From NCBI GenBank assembly GCA_014654705.1, contig JACVZY010000090.1, forward strand, positions 62,001-126,000: 64,000 nucleotides of DNA, read 5' to 3'. This stretch comes from Ignavibacteria bacterium (GTDB lineage: Bacteria > Bacteroidota > Ignavibacteria > Kapaibacteriales > UBA4661). Below the pieces are notes generated by a model. The model was given only the letters and a program-made list of their open reading frames with translations. It searched no databases and was not told the origin of the DNA. Each line of letters begins with the position of its first letter. Positions within the stretch are counted from its first letter, which is position 1. Positions 56,693 through 64,000 of this stretch are shown one piece after another. The position numbers and the translations under genes were made by a program.

Positions 56693-59600
56693 AGCGGAAG
56701 CAAATTGCCGTCGTGAGGATGCCGTACGCCATTCTCTGGTTCTGTTTTGCTATGCTTGCGTTTGTGCAGATTGCGGCACAAGATTTTCAGCGTCTTGCTG
56801 CTCATGCCGAAGCGCCGCAAAGTGCTATTACGGCTATTCTGCAAGACAAGCGAGGTTTCCTATGGTTTGCTGACGAAAATGGTCTTCACCGTTACGACGG
56901 GCGGAATTTTGTCGGCTATCGTATCAATGCCGAAAAAAGCAGCCTTGAGAATGCCGTGAGTGCTTTGGCGGAAGATTCGAGCGGGACGCTCTGGCTGGCG
57001 CTGGGCGAGAAATTATGCCGCTTTGACCGACGGAGCGAACGGATTATTTTCCATGCACCTAATCCATCAGCAGTCGGGGTAGCAGCATTGGGAGCGTCGG
57101 CAAGAGAATCTATCACAGCAATCATCGCCGATAAGCAAGGTGGACTATGGCTTGCACGAGAGTCTGCGTTAGAATACCACGCTTTGACCTCTTCTCGTGC
57201 TATTCAAATATTTGCTCACCCGCACAGCCGCATCAATACGCTTGCTCTCGGCGTAAACGGTACACTCTGGGTTGGCACGGCACAAGGATTAGAGCAATTC
57301 AACAAAGCTACGGGCGGCTTTGTGTCTATACCTCTCGGAAGTGTTACAAAACCGAACACTAAGACCATAGATGACGATGATTCAATGCCTGATATTTCCG
57401 TACTTTCGATTGGTACTGATGCTACGTTTGTAGAAACAATCGTAGTCGGCAGTACTTCCGGCAAAGTCTGGCGCGTTGCCGAGGGGAAAAGAGCGATAGA
57501 AGTTTTGGCTGTCGGTCATCGTGTTCTTGCGGCAATGCGCGAGTCCGGCGGGCAGATGTGGTGCGCTACCGCGGGTGGTGGCTTGTTTGCTGCGAGTGCT
57601 GATTCTATGCCGATGCGCCCTTTTCTTCATCGCTTTGGTGGCGGGCGCTTTTTTACGGCTATTTTTGAGGATAAGCAAGGTATTATCTGGCTTGGAGCAA
57701 CGGATGGTTCTATTTACAAACTTGACCGCGCCCTTCGCAAGTTCGTACCTTTCAAGCCCTCTATTGCTGCATTGCCGGACGGAAAGAATTTTCTGACGCT
57801 TTGCATATACGAGGATTCCGAGCACGCGGTCTGGCTTGGCACCGAAAGTGGTCTTCTTTGCTACACCCCACACAATGGCGCGTGGCGGCTTTTTCGTCAT
57901 GACAAAAACGATAAAAACAGCCTTTCCAGCGACAATATCTCATGCCTCTATGAAGACAGTGAGGGAACCCTGTGGATAGGCACAACGGCGGGCGGTCTAA
58001 ACACCTTTGACCGTAAAACGCGGCGCTTTCACGCTTTCCGTCATCAGTCCAACGATTCGACCACGCTTGGGAGCGACAATATCTCGTGCATCTATGAGGA
58101 CGGGCGCAAACGCTTGTGGATAGGAACGTGGATAAACGGACTCAATCTCTTCGACCGCAGCACGCAAACGTTTACGCAGTATCGCTCGAACCCGCAGAAA
58201 ATCTCAACCCTGAGTAGCAACAGTATTAGTTGTATCACCGAAGACCGCGCACTGGCAGACGGCACGCTCTGGATAGGAACATACGAAGACGGCTTGAATG
58301 CTTTTCACCCGACTATTCAGGCGTTCACGCGGCATCTGCACGACCCGGCGAATGTCCGTTCGCTCAGTAGCAACGCGGTCTCTAGCGTTGCCGAGCTTTC
58401 CGACGGCACGCTCTGGATTACTACCGACGCGGGCTTGGATAAATTCGACCGCCGCAGTCAGGTCTTTACGCGCTATGGCGTACAGCAGGGGTTGCCGAAT
58501 GAGGTTTTATCGGCTGTGGTGGGCGATAAGCGTGGGAATTTGTGGATAATGAGCGCCGGAGCTATCACCAAATTTACACCGAACACTGCCAAAGCGCATA
58601 CCTACGATGCAAGCGACGGTTTGGGCAAAATCGCTATGAAGAACGATGCTGAACCGGAGCAATTCAGTTCGCGGGCGTACTTCACGGCACGCGACGGAGC
58701 AATTTATTTCGGTACGGCATCAGGTTTTGTGCGGTTTCATCCTGATTCTGTTCGTGATAATTCCTACATCCCGCCGGTGGTGATAACGGTGCTAAAAAAA
58801 TTCAACGCCGTTGCTACGCTTCCTGTTGCTATTGCGGAGGCAGATACCATCGAACTTTCGTACACGGATAATTTTATTTCATTTGAATTTGCGGCGCTCA
58901 ATTATTCAGCATCCGAAAAAAATCGCTACAAATACAAGCTGGATAATTTTGATAACGCATGGATTGATGCAGGCTTCAAGAACGAAGCAGTCTATACCAA
59001 TCTGGACGGCGGCGAATACACGTTCCGCGTCATTGCTTCCAACAACGACGGGCTTTGGAATGAACGCGGGTGCTCGCTGACGGTGATTGTCCATCCACCA
59101 TTTTGGCGGATGCGCTGGTTTTATGCGCTTGCTGCACTCTTCGTGGTCAGCGGCACGTGGGGCGGCTTTCGCTGGCGTGTGCGAAGACTTAGGGCGCGAA
59201 CCGAAGAGCTGAAGCGCCTTGTGGAGCAGCGTACAGCGCAATTAACGGCATCGCTCCAAGACGTAGCCACCGAAAAACAGCGCACCGAAAATCATGCCCG
59301 CGAAGTTGAACGTCTCAACGAGGTGCTAAACGCCCACAACGCTGAGCTTGCTGCGCAAACACGCACCGCGCAGCTTGAAATGCTCCGCTACCAACTCAAC
59401 CCGCATTTTCTTTTCAATGCACTTATTTCCATTGCCGACCTTGTGCAGGAAGATGCAAAGCAAGCGGTTCGGGCACTCCGAACACTCATGGCGTATTTGC
59501 GCTATGCCTTGCAGCCCGCAGGACTGCCCACGGTGCCGCTTTCGGAGGAAGTGAAAGCAGTTCAAAGCTACTTAGAAATTGAAAAAGTGCGTTTTGAAGA

Positions 59601-59952
59601 GCGTTTGCAAATGAGTATCGACACTACGCCCGAAGCTGATTCTTACTACGTTCCAGGCTTTATGCTTCAGCCTCTGGTCGAAAATGCCGTCAAGTATGGT
59701 ATGCGTACCAGTCCAATGCCGCTTGCGATTGCGATTACGGCAGGCGTGAACGAGCACGGCGCACTGCACCTCGAAGTAAGCAATACCGGCTCGCTGATAA
59801 TTCCTGAGCATACGACCAAGCCCGAAGGCACAGGCACGGGACTTCGCAATATCCGTGAGCGGCTTCAGGTCTTGTTTCCGGAGCGTCATGAAATTTCCCT
59901 TTTAGAAGAAAACGGAAAAGTGTATGTTCGTATTGTTCTCCGTCCGTCGTAA
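56665..59952 (+). CDS. Two-component-propeller sensor kinase (LytS-type His kinase)
   Basis: 1095 residues from ATG 56665, overlapping ddl; ATG 56719 is an alternative that gives a classical signal peptide (MPYAILWFCFAMLAFVQIAA). Residues about 45-700 are Reg_prop/propeller blades (repeats such as DKRGFLWFADENGL, EGTLWIGTTAGGLNTFDRKT, EDGRKRLWIGTWINGLNLFD). A Y_Y_Y Ig-like domain follows (about 715-805), then a TM at about 818-835, a coiled coil, and a His_kinase domain with H914 in QLNPHFLFNAL and an ATPase domain (FMLQPLVENAVKYGM). Such kinases sense extracellular ligands, often glycans. There is no response regulator beside it and no receiver or DNA-binding domain, so its partner is elsewhere. 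Confidence 0.94.
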   Translation: MRKNYWVVVKRKQIAVVRMPYAILWFCFAMLAFVQIAAQDFQRLAAHAEAPQSAITAILQDKRGFLWFADENGLHRYDGRNFVGYRINAEKSSLENAVSALAEDSSGTLWLALGEKLCRFDRRSERIIFHAPNPSAVGVAALGASARESITAIIADKQGGLWLARESALEYHALTSSRAIQIFAHPHSRINTLALGVNGTLWVGTAQGLEQFNKATGGFVSIPLGSVTKPNTKTIDDDDSMPDISVLSIGTDATFVETIVVGSTSGKVWRVAEGKRAIEVLAVGHRVLAAMRESGGQMWCATAGGGLFAASADSMPMRPFLHRFGGGRFFTAIFEDKQGIIWLGATDGSIYKLDRALRKFVPFKPSIAALPDGKNFLTLCIYEDSEHAVWLGTESGLLCYTPHNGAWRLFRHDKNDKNSLSSDNISCLYEDSEGTLWIGTTAGGLNTFDRKTRRFHAFRHQSNDSTTLGSDNISCIYEDGRKRLWIGTWINGLNLFDRSTQTFTQYRSNPQKISTLSSNSISCITEDRALADGTLWIGTYEDGLNAFHPTIQAFTRHLHDPANVRSLSSNAVSSVAELSDGTLWITTDAGLDKFDRRSQVFTRYGVQQGLPNEVLSAVVGDKRGNLWIMSAGAITKFTPNTAKAHTYDASDGLGKIAMKNDAEPEQFSSRAYFTARDGAIYFGTASGFVRFHPDSVRDNSYIPPVVITVLKKFNAVATLPVAIAEADTIELSYTDNFISFEFAALNYSASEKNRYKYKLDNFDNAWIDAGFKNEAVYTNLDGGEYTFRVIASNNDGLWNERGCSLTVIVHPPFWRMRWFYALAALFVVSGTWGGFRWRVRRLRARTEELKRLVEQRTAQLTASLQDVATEKQRTENHAREVERLNEVLNAHNAELAAQTRTAQLEMLRYQLNPHFLFNALISIADLVQEDAKQAVRALRTLMAYLRYALQPAGLPTVPLSEEVKAVQSYLEIEKVRFEERLQMSIDTTPEADSYYVPGFMLQPLVENAVKYGMRTSPMPLAIAITAGVNEHGALHLEVSNTGSLIIPEHTTKPEGTGTGLRNIRERLQVLFPERHEISLLEENGKVYVRIVLRPS

Positions 59953-60029
59953 TCACTTCTTGTGACAATGCCATCGGTCGCTTAATTATCATTTGTCGTC
60001 GTTGTACCCAGAATTCAAGGTCAATCACT

Positions 60030-63000
60030 ATGCCGATACTCGCTATGCAGATATTACGTCGCTATGCCGTTTTCTGTCTAATCATTTTTTCATTCGGACT
60101 ATCCGTGCTTCATGCGCAAACCACCTTTTACAGCCGCCAAAATGGAAACTGGAGCGCTCTCACGTCGTGGTCAACCGTTTCTCATTCGGGTGCGGCGGCA
60201 GCTTCGTTGCCAACGGCTGCCGATATTGTGTTCATCGGAGTCGGACACACTATCACGCTTGACCAAACAACTGCTGTCGGTATGCTCAATGTTACCCTCG
60301 GCACACTGCAATACGACAACGTTGCGGCACGAGACCTTACGGTGAATGGGAACCTGCGTATTGAAGCGGGTGGGACGTTGACGGTGAATCAAGTAGGCGC
60401 AGGGCTGCCCAACAATTTACTTTTGCAGGGCAATGTCCTGTGCAATGGCACGTGGACAATGCGTCCGAACCCTGCTTCCGATAACTTTCGGGCAACGGTT
60501 GTATTTCTGACGCCCGCACTGCAAACTATCACCGGAACGCCACTTCAAGTCTCACTCTACCGTGTCTTACTCAATAAAGCCTCCCGTGCGGGTGTAGTAG
60601 ATTGTGCTGTGAGCCTCAGCATCGGCGACAATGCGGCAACACTTGAAAATATCGATTATTCCACGCCAACCTTTGGCGTAAACGGCGGCACGTGGCGGCA
60701 AAGCGCAGGAACACTCAGCTTTGGCACGGCAGGGCAGCGAATTGAAGTCGCGGGCGCGTTGCATATCGTGGGTACGGCAACGATGCTCTTTGGGCAGACC
60801 GGAGCCGGTGCGACGCTCACGGTGGACGGCGGCGAACTCCTCTTCAATACAAGTGGTGCAGACAGTCGCATCGGGCTAACGGCGGGTAATTCGCTGCTAT
60901 ATACCGGAAGCGTTGACCGCAGCACAATTATTCTTCAACAAGGAACTGTACTTGTGTCGGGGCGTTTCGCACGAAATAATGCCGGTAATATCGTGTCGTA
61001 TCAGCAATCGGGCGGAACGATGATGGTCGGTACTGCGGGTAGCCCCAACATTGCATCACGAGGCGTGTTTGAGGTGGTGAATGCAGCATCGGCGTTTTCA
61101 ATGTCCGGCGGAACAATCATTATTCGCAATGCAAATGCCTCTGCTTCAATGACGCGCCCTGCCGATTTTTTTCTTGGGCTTGGCGCAAGTGCAACCATTT
61201 CCGGCGGCACAATCCAATTCGCCGACGCAAGCAGCCTTGCGAACCAGCGCTTCGATTGGAATACGCCGACTCCGCTTGTGTGGTCGAATGTCGTTATTAG
61301 TAGTCCTTCGGCACGATTACTCCCGTTTGATGCCTTGCAAAACCTCCGCCTGAGCGGAAACCTGACGGCAAACGGAACCTTCGACGGCACACAAACCCGT
61401 GCGGGCGCAGCCGTTGCTTCTACCCTGACGTTGCAAGGCGCAAACGCTGCCAATCAGACACTATCAGGCTCGGGGGCAATTATTGCACAGAACCTCACGT
61501 TAAACCGTCAAGGCGCAGGCAGTGGCGTTGCGTTTGCCTTGCTGCCAATCACCGTGCGCGGTGTGCTGGACTTGCAGGAAGCAACAAATGCAGCTCCCCA
61601 AACGCTGGAACTTGGCGCAAATGCTGACCTCACGCTCACAAGCACAGCCGTAAGCGCCGTTGCTGATGCTGACGAAACGCGCTCAGTGCGCATAAGCGCA
61701 AGCGGCGGTCGGCTCGTGCGCTCGCTTTCGGGAGCAGGCGATTATCTTTTTCCCGTCAGTTCATCGGGAAGCAGCCTCAATACTGCATTCACCTATACAC
61801 CGCTCACAGTGCGGTCTTCGGGCGCTTCCGGGCAATTCGGTGTGCGTGTGTCTGCCGGCTCAAGCACCACGCAAACGGGCGCTCACCGCCAAACACCACC
61901 CACAGCCAGCAGTTATGCGCGGCGCGTCTGGTCGTGCGTGAGCGCGAGTGCAGGCGGCGCGGCGCAAATTATCCCCACGCTGACGAGCAGTTTTTCCGAT
62001 GTTGCCGGAAGCATTGCCGCTCTGCGGCTTGCGCGGTATCGTCCGGACGAGAACACAAGCGGAAGCGCATGGTTGTATTCGGACACTGCAACGGCACAGT
62101 CCGCAAGCGACTGGAGCGGCGATTGGGTGCTGATGGAAGGGCTGAACCGTCTCTTTTTTAGCCGTACAAGCGGCGCGTGGACGGATGCAAGCACGTGGTC
62201 GTTTGCGTCGCACATAGGCGCTGCTGTTCCGCCCGGCATATTTCCGTCGCGCTTGACCGATTCGGTCGTTGTGGGCGGTGGAGTGAGCGGGAACGGAAAC
62301 CATATTGTTGTGCTGGCGGCTTCGGCGGTAGCAGGTGCACTCACGCTTGGCACGGGAATTGCAAACACAGGAACATTGGAAGTTCAGCAAGAAGCCTCGC
62401 TGGGCGGGCGTTTGTTTTGGCTTCATGACCGCTCCACGCTGAGAATTGGCACAAGGAACGGCATCGAAGCAGTGCCCTTGCAAGAAGGTGCGGTGCGCTC
62501 TACGCAGGAACGGCGCTTTTCGCAAAATGCTGTCTATGAATACATCGGTGCAAGCGAACAAACGTTTGGCTCGGCGCTGCCTGCAAGCGTCTATGCGCTG
62601 ACGGTGAACAAACCCGTGGGTACATCGCTCAGAGCAACACGGAATTGCGGCATTTGGCAAAATCTCACGCTCCGAAGCGGCACTCTGGACGCGCAAGGCT
62701 TTATGCTGTGGAACACTACGTCAGCTAATACATCTGCCACGACCTTCATGCTGGATTCGGCGGGGACGCTGCGCATCGGTGCGAGTAATGGTTTTGCCGA
62801 TGCCACAAGCGGCACAGTGCGCGGCTTTGGCGCATACACACTCCATGAGCGCAGCGTGGTGGAGTTCTACGGCACAAACCAAGCTATTGAGCCAATTCCA
62901 ACGGGTAGCTTTTATGGCAATGTCAGCATTCGCAGCGCCGGCGCAAAGACCGTCTGGAACCCGCTCATTGTGCGGGGCGACGTGCTGGTGCAGGACGGCG

Positions 63001-63107
63001 CAATCTTCACAAACAACAGTCGTGGAGCGGGATTGCAGATATTTGGCTCGTTTTTCAATAGCAATGCTTCTTCGCGGAATAACGGTGTGATGGATGTAGG
63101 TCGGTAA
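60030..63107 (+). CDS. Large secreted beta-strand-repeat protein
   Basis: 1025 residues, ATG 60030 (60045 is possible). Signal peptide ends near VLHAQ. The mature protein is Gly/Ala/Ser/Thr/Asn-rich and resembles a right-handed beta-helix: TFYSRQNGNWSALTSWS, then repeats such as LTVNGNLRIEAGGTLTVNQ, LTVDGGELLFNTSG, GGTMMVGTAGSPN, and a second NRLFFSRTSGAWTDASTWSF unit near residue 705, so the protein seems to be built of two similar halves. It ends at GSFFNSNASSRNNGVMDVGR without a T9SS sorting domain. It is likely surface or extracellular, perhaps an adhesin; the export route is not visible. It follows the propeller kinase by 77 bases. Confidence 0.85.
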   Translation: MPILAMQILRRYAVFCLIIFSFGLSVLHAQTTFYSRQNGNWSALTSWSTVSHSGAAAASLPTAADIVFIGVGHTITLDQTTAVGMLNVTLGTLQYDNVAARDLTVNGNLRIEAGGTLTVNQVGAGLPNNLLLQGNVLCNGTWTMRPNPASDNFRATVVFLTPALQTITGTPLQVSLYRVLLNKASRAGVVDCAVSLSIGDNAATLENIDYSTPTFGVNGGTWRQSAGTLSFGTAGQRIEVAGALHIVGTATMLFGQTGAGATLTVDGGELLFNTSGADSRIGLTAGNSLLYTGSVDRSTIILQQGTVLVSGRFARNNAGNIVSYQQSGGTMMVGTAGSPNIASRGVFEVVNAASAFSMSGGTIIIRNANASASMTRPADFFLGLGASATISGGTIQFADASSLANQRFDWNTPTPLVWSNVVISSPSARLLPFDALQNLRLSGNLTANGTFDGTQTRAGAAVASTLTLQGANAANQTLSGSGAIIAQNLTLNRQGAGSGVAFALLPITVRGVLDLQEATNAAPQTLELGANADLTLTSTAVSAVADADETRSVRISASGGRLVRSLSGAGDYLFPVSSSGSSLNTAFTYTPLTVRSSGASGQFGVRVSAGSSTTQTGAHRQTPPTASSYARRVWSCVSASAGGAAQIIPTLTSSFSDVAGSIAALRLARYRPDENTSGSAWLYSDTATAQSASDWSGDWVLMEGLNRLFFSRTSGAWTDASTWSFASHIGAAVPPGIFPSRLTDSVVVGGGVSGNGNHIVVLAASAVAGALTLGTGIANTGTLEVQQEASLGGRLFWLHDRSTLRIGTRNGIEAVPLQEGAVRSTQERRFSQNAVYEYIGASEQTFGSALPASVYALTVNKPVGTSLRATRNCGIWQNLTLRSGTLDAQGFMLWNTTSANTSATTFMLDSAGTLRIGASNGFADATSGTVRGFGAYTLHERSVVEFYGTNQAIEPIPTGSFYGNVSIRSAGAKTVWNPLIVRGDVLVQDGAIFTNNSRGAGLQIFGSFFNSNASSRNNGVMDVGR

Positions 63108-63198
63108 TTTTTTTGTAGATTGCGCTTTGACATCGGGCAGGATTTTCGCCGTGCCATCGTTCAATTCAACTCTTTTAGCCATTGTGAAGGGCTTCAAT

Positions 63199-64000
63199 AT
63201 GCAACCTTTTCGTACTATTCGCTCCCGCTCTTGTGCGGTTACAGTTCTGCTTGCAGCCGTCTTTTTTTGTATCGGCAGCTACTCCGTTATTCTGGCACAA
63301 ACGCCGGAAGTTCCTCCTGCCGTTGCGCCGTCTTTTCTGCGGTATGGGCTTTTGGGTGGGGTGGTGGTGAATAATCATTCTCCGAATTTCAGTGATTTTG
63401 CAAATGCCACAAATAGCCCAAGCATCGTGCCGAGCGGTTTTGGCCCCACATTCGGTATGATATCTTCTTATGTGGGCGGCTTAGTAGAAGTGCCTGTTAT
63501 AGAGCGCTTCGGCGTATCATTGCGGGCAAGCGTAACGAATGTGGGTGGATTTACATTGGTTGGGCGAGAAAACTTGGCGGCTCCTAATCCCACAGGTTCA
63601 GGCTTGTATAATTTTCAAATATCCCATGCTCTCACGGTCAATAATTTACTCATGTTCTCTGGTGAACCTTATTTGACATACCGCGTTCTGGGTGGTTTGA
63701 CGCTTTACGCCGGAGCACGTTTTGGGTTCATGTCTAACCCGACGTACGCATATATGCAAACAATCCCAGATGACAGCCCGATAAAATTTCTACTACCGAA
63801 TGGGCAGTTGACCTCAGTATGGAATTCTCAAAGTGGAACTATCCCCCAAGTCAATTCGGTTAACACTGCGCTTTCGGGCGGTGTCAATCTTGAAACACCC
63901 ATAGACCAACAAGGGCACTGGTTTCTGGCAGTCGAAGCCTTCTATATGCACGGGCTGACACAAGTAGCAAATGGCTTGGTGTTGCGCCGTCCCCTTGCTA
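63199..64000 (+). CDS. Outer-membrane beta-barrel protein (N-terminal part, cut by window edge)
   Basis: The frame opens with ATG 63199, eight bases behind GAAGGG, and remains open for 267 codons to the window edge. Signal peptide about 1-35 (MQPFRTIRSRSCAVTVLLAA, cleavage near ILAQ). The mature part has amphipathic beta-strands and Gly/aromatic turns (FLRYGLLGGVVVNNHSPNFS, GPTFGMISSYVGGLVEVP, LYAGARFGFMSNPTYAY), like OmpX/PorT-type barrels. The barrel at 36458 has an OmpA-like tail; whether this one has too lies beyond the window. Confidence 0.8.
   Translation, partial: MQPFRTIRSRSCAVTVLLAAVFFCIGSYSVILAQTPEVPPAVAPSFLRYGLLGGVVVNNHSPNFSDFANATNSPSIVPSGFGPTFGMISSYVGGLVEVPVIERFGVSLRASVTNVGGFTLVGRENLAAPNPTGSGLYNFQISHALTVNNLLMFSGEPYLTYRVLGGLTLYAGARFGFMSNPTYAYMQTIPDDSPIKFLLPNGQLTSVWNSQSGTIPQVNSVNTALSGGVNLETPIDQQGHWFLAVEAFYMHGLTQVANGLVLRRPLA

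Noticed and set aside
61860-62696. 278-codon minus-strand frame opposite the repeat protein
   Set aside because: Arises from the GC-rich, biased codons of the repeat gene on the other strand.

Overview
The window looks like chromosomal DNA of a Gram-negative bacterium of the Bacteroidota/Chlorobiota group, possibly Kapabacteria-like; the lineage is inferred from gene content. The evidence is a C-terminal type IX secretion (T9SS) sorting domain, PD40-propeller/OmpA proteins, a two-component-propeller histidine kinase, a SusA-like secreted amylase, LytS/LytTR regulators, and promoters of the Bacteroidota type (TTG-N20-TAnnTTTG). I see no prophage, CRISPR array, intact transposon or plasmid backbone. 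One tRNA gene (Glu, UUC) is present.

Layout. 1-607: start of a PAS histidine kinase, cut by the window edge. 608-1341: no gene, with an unusual 17-bp inverted repeat. 1342-5243: small secreted helical protein, M28 peptidase, LysE exporter, SDR and a small membrane protein. 5280-9187 (minus): dienelactone hydrolase-like protein, a six-TM chemotaxis receptor and a lipid kinase. 9363-12270 (plus): ATP synthase beta and epsilon genes, separated by a Uma2-family nuclease-like gene and a cupin gene. 12373-15942: TonB-C-like secreted protein, then a subclass B1 metallo-beta-lactamase directly abutting a class D beta-lactamase, then an SDR without the usual catalytic Tyr/Lys. 16010-18421: guaB and an epimerase. 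18546-22263: ABC transporter (ATPase, permease) with a LytS-type kinase and LytTR regulator. 22295-25637: RBBP9-type hydrolase, rpsA with a long leader, and a secreted protein. 25740-32031 (minus): acyl-CoA dehydrogenase, chemotaxis receptor, hisD, a T9SS-sorted IPT protein and a secreted coiled-coil protein. 32214-37696 (plus): GH13 amylase, BNR-propeller/OmpA protein and an outer-membrane barrel. 37741-38284: a frame-broken membrane gene and tRNA-Glu. 38575-40276: dapD and a PhzF-like gene. 40446-55423 (minus): anti-sigma-like protein and ECF sigma factor, two overlapping OmpA-module genes, M24 peptidase, panB, dienoyl-CoA-reductase-like SDR, a DUF2339 giant membrane protein, another PD40/OmpA protein and a dicarboxylate symporter. 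55670-64000 (plus): ddl, a 1095-aa propeller sensor kinase, a 1025-aa repetitive secreted protein, and the start of an outer-membrane barrel gene.

The strongest pattern is a paralogous family of four cell-envelope proteins (34201-36426, 42385-43566, 43556-46249, 52018-54138). They share a tail that reads as OmpA-like domain, Ig-like linker, second OmpA-like domain, behind different N-termini: a BNR propeller, PD40 propellers, or none. Together with barrel proteins and T9SS-sorted cargo, this suggests an envelope or secretion-associated scaffold that I cannot match to a named system. The second notable item is the adjacent pair of two mechanistically unrelated beta-lactamases.
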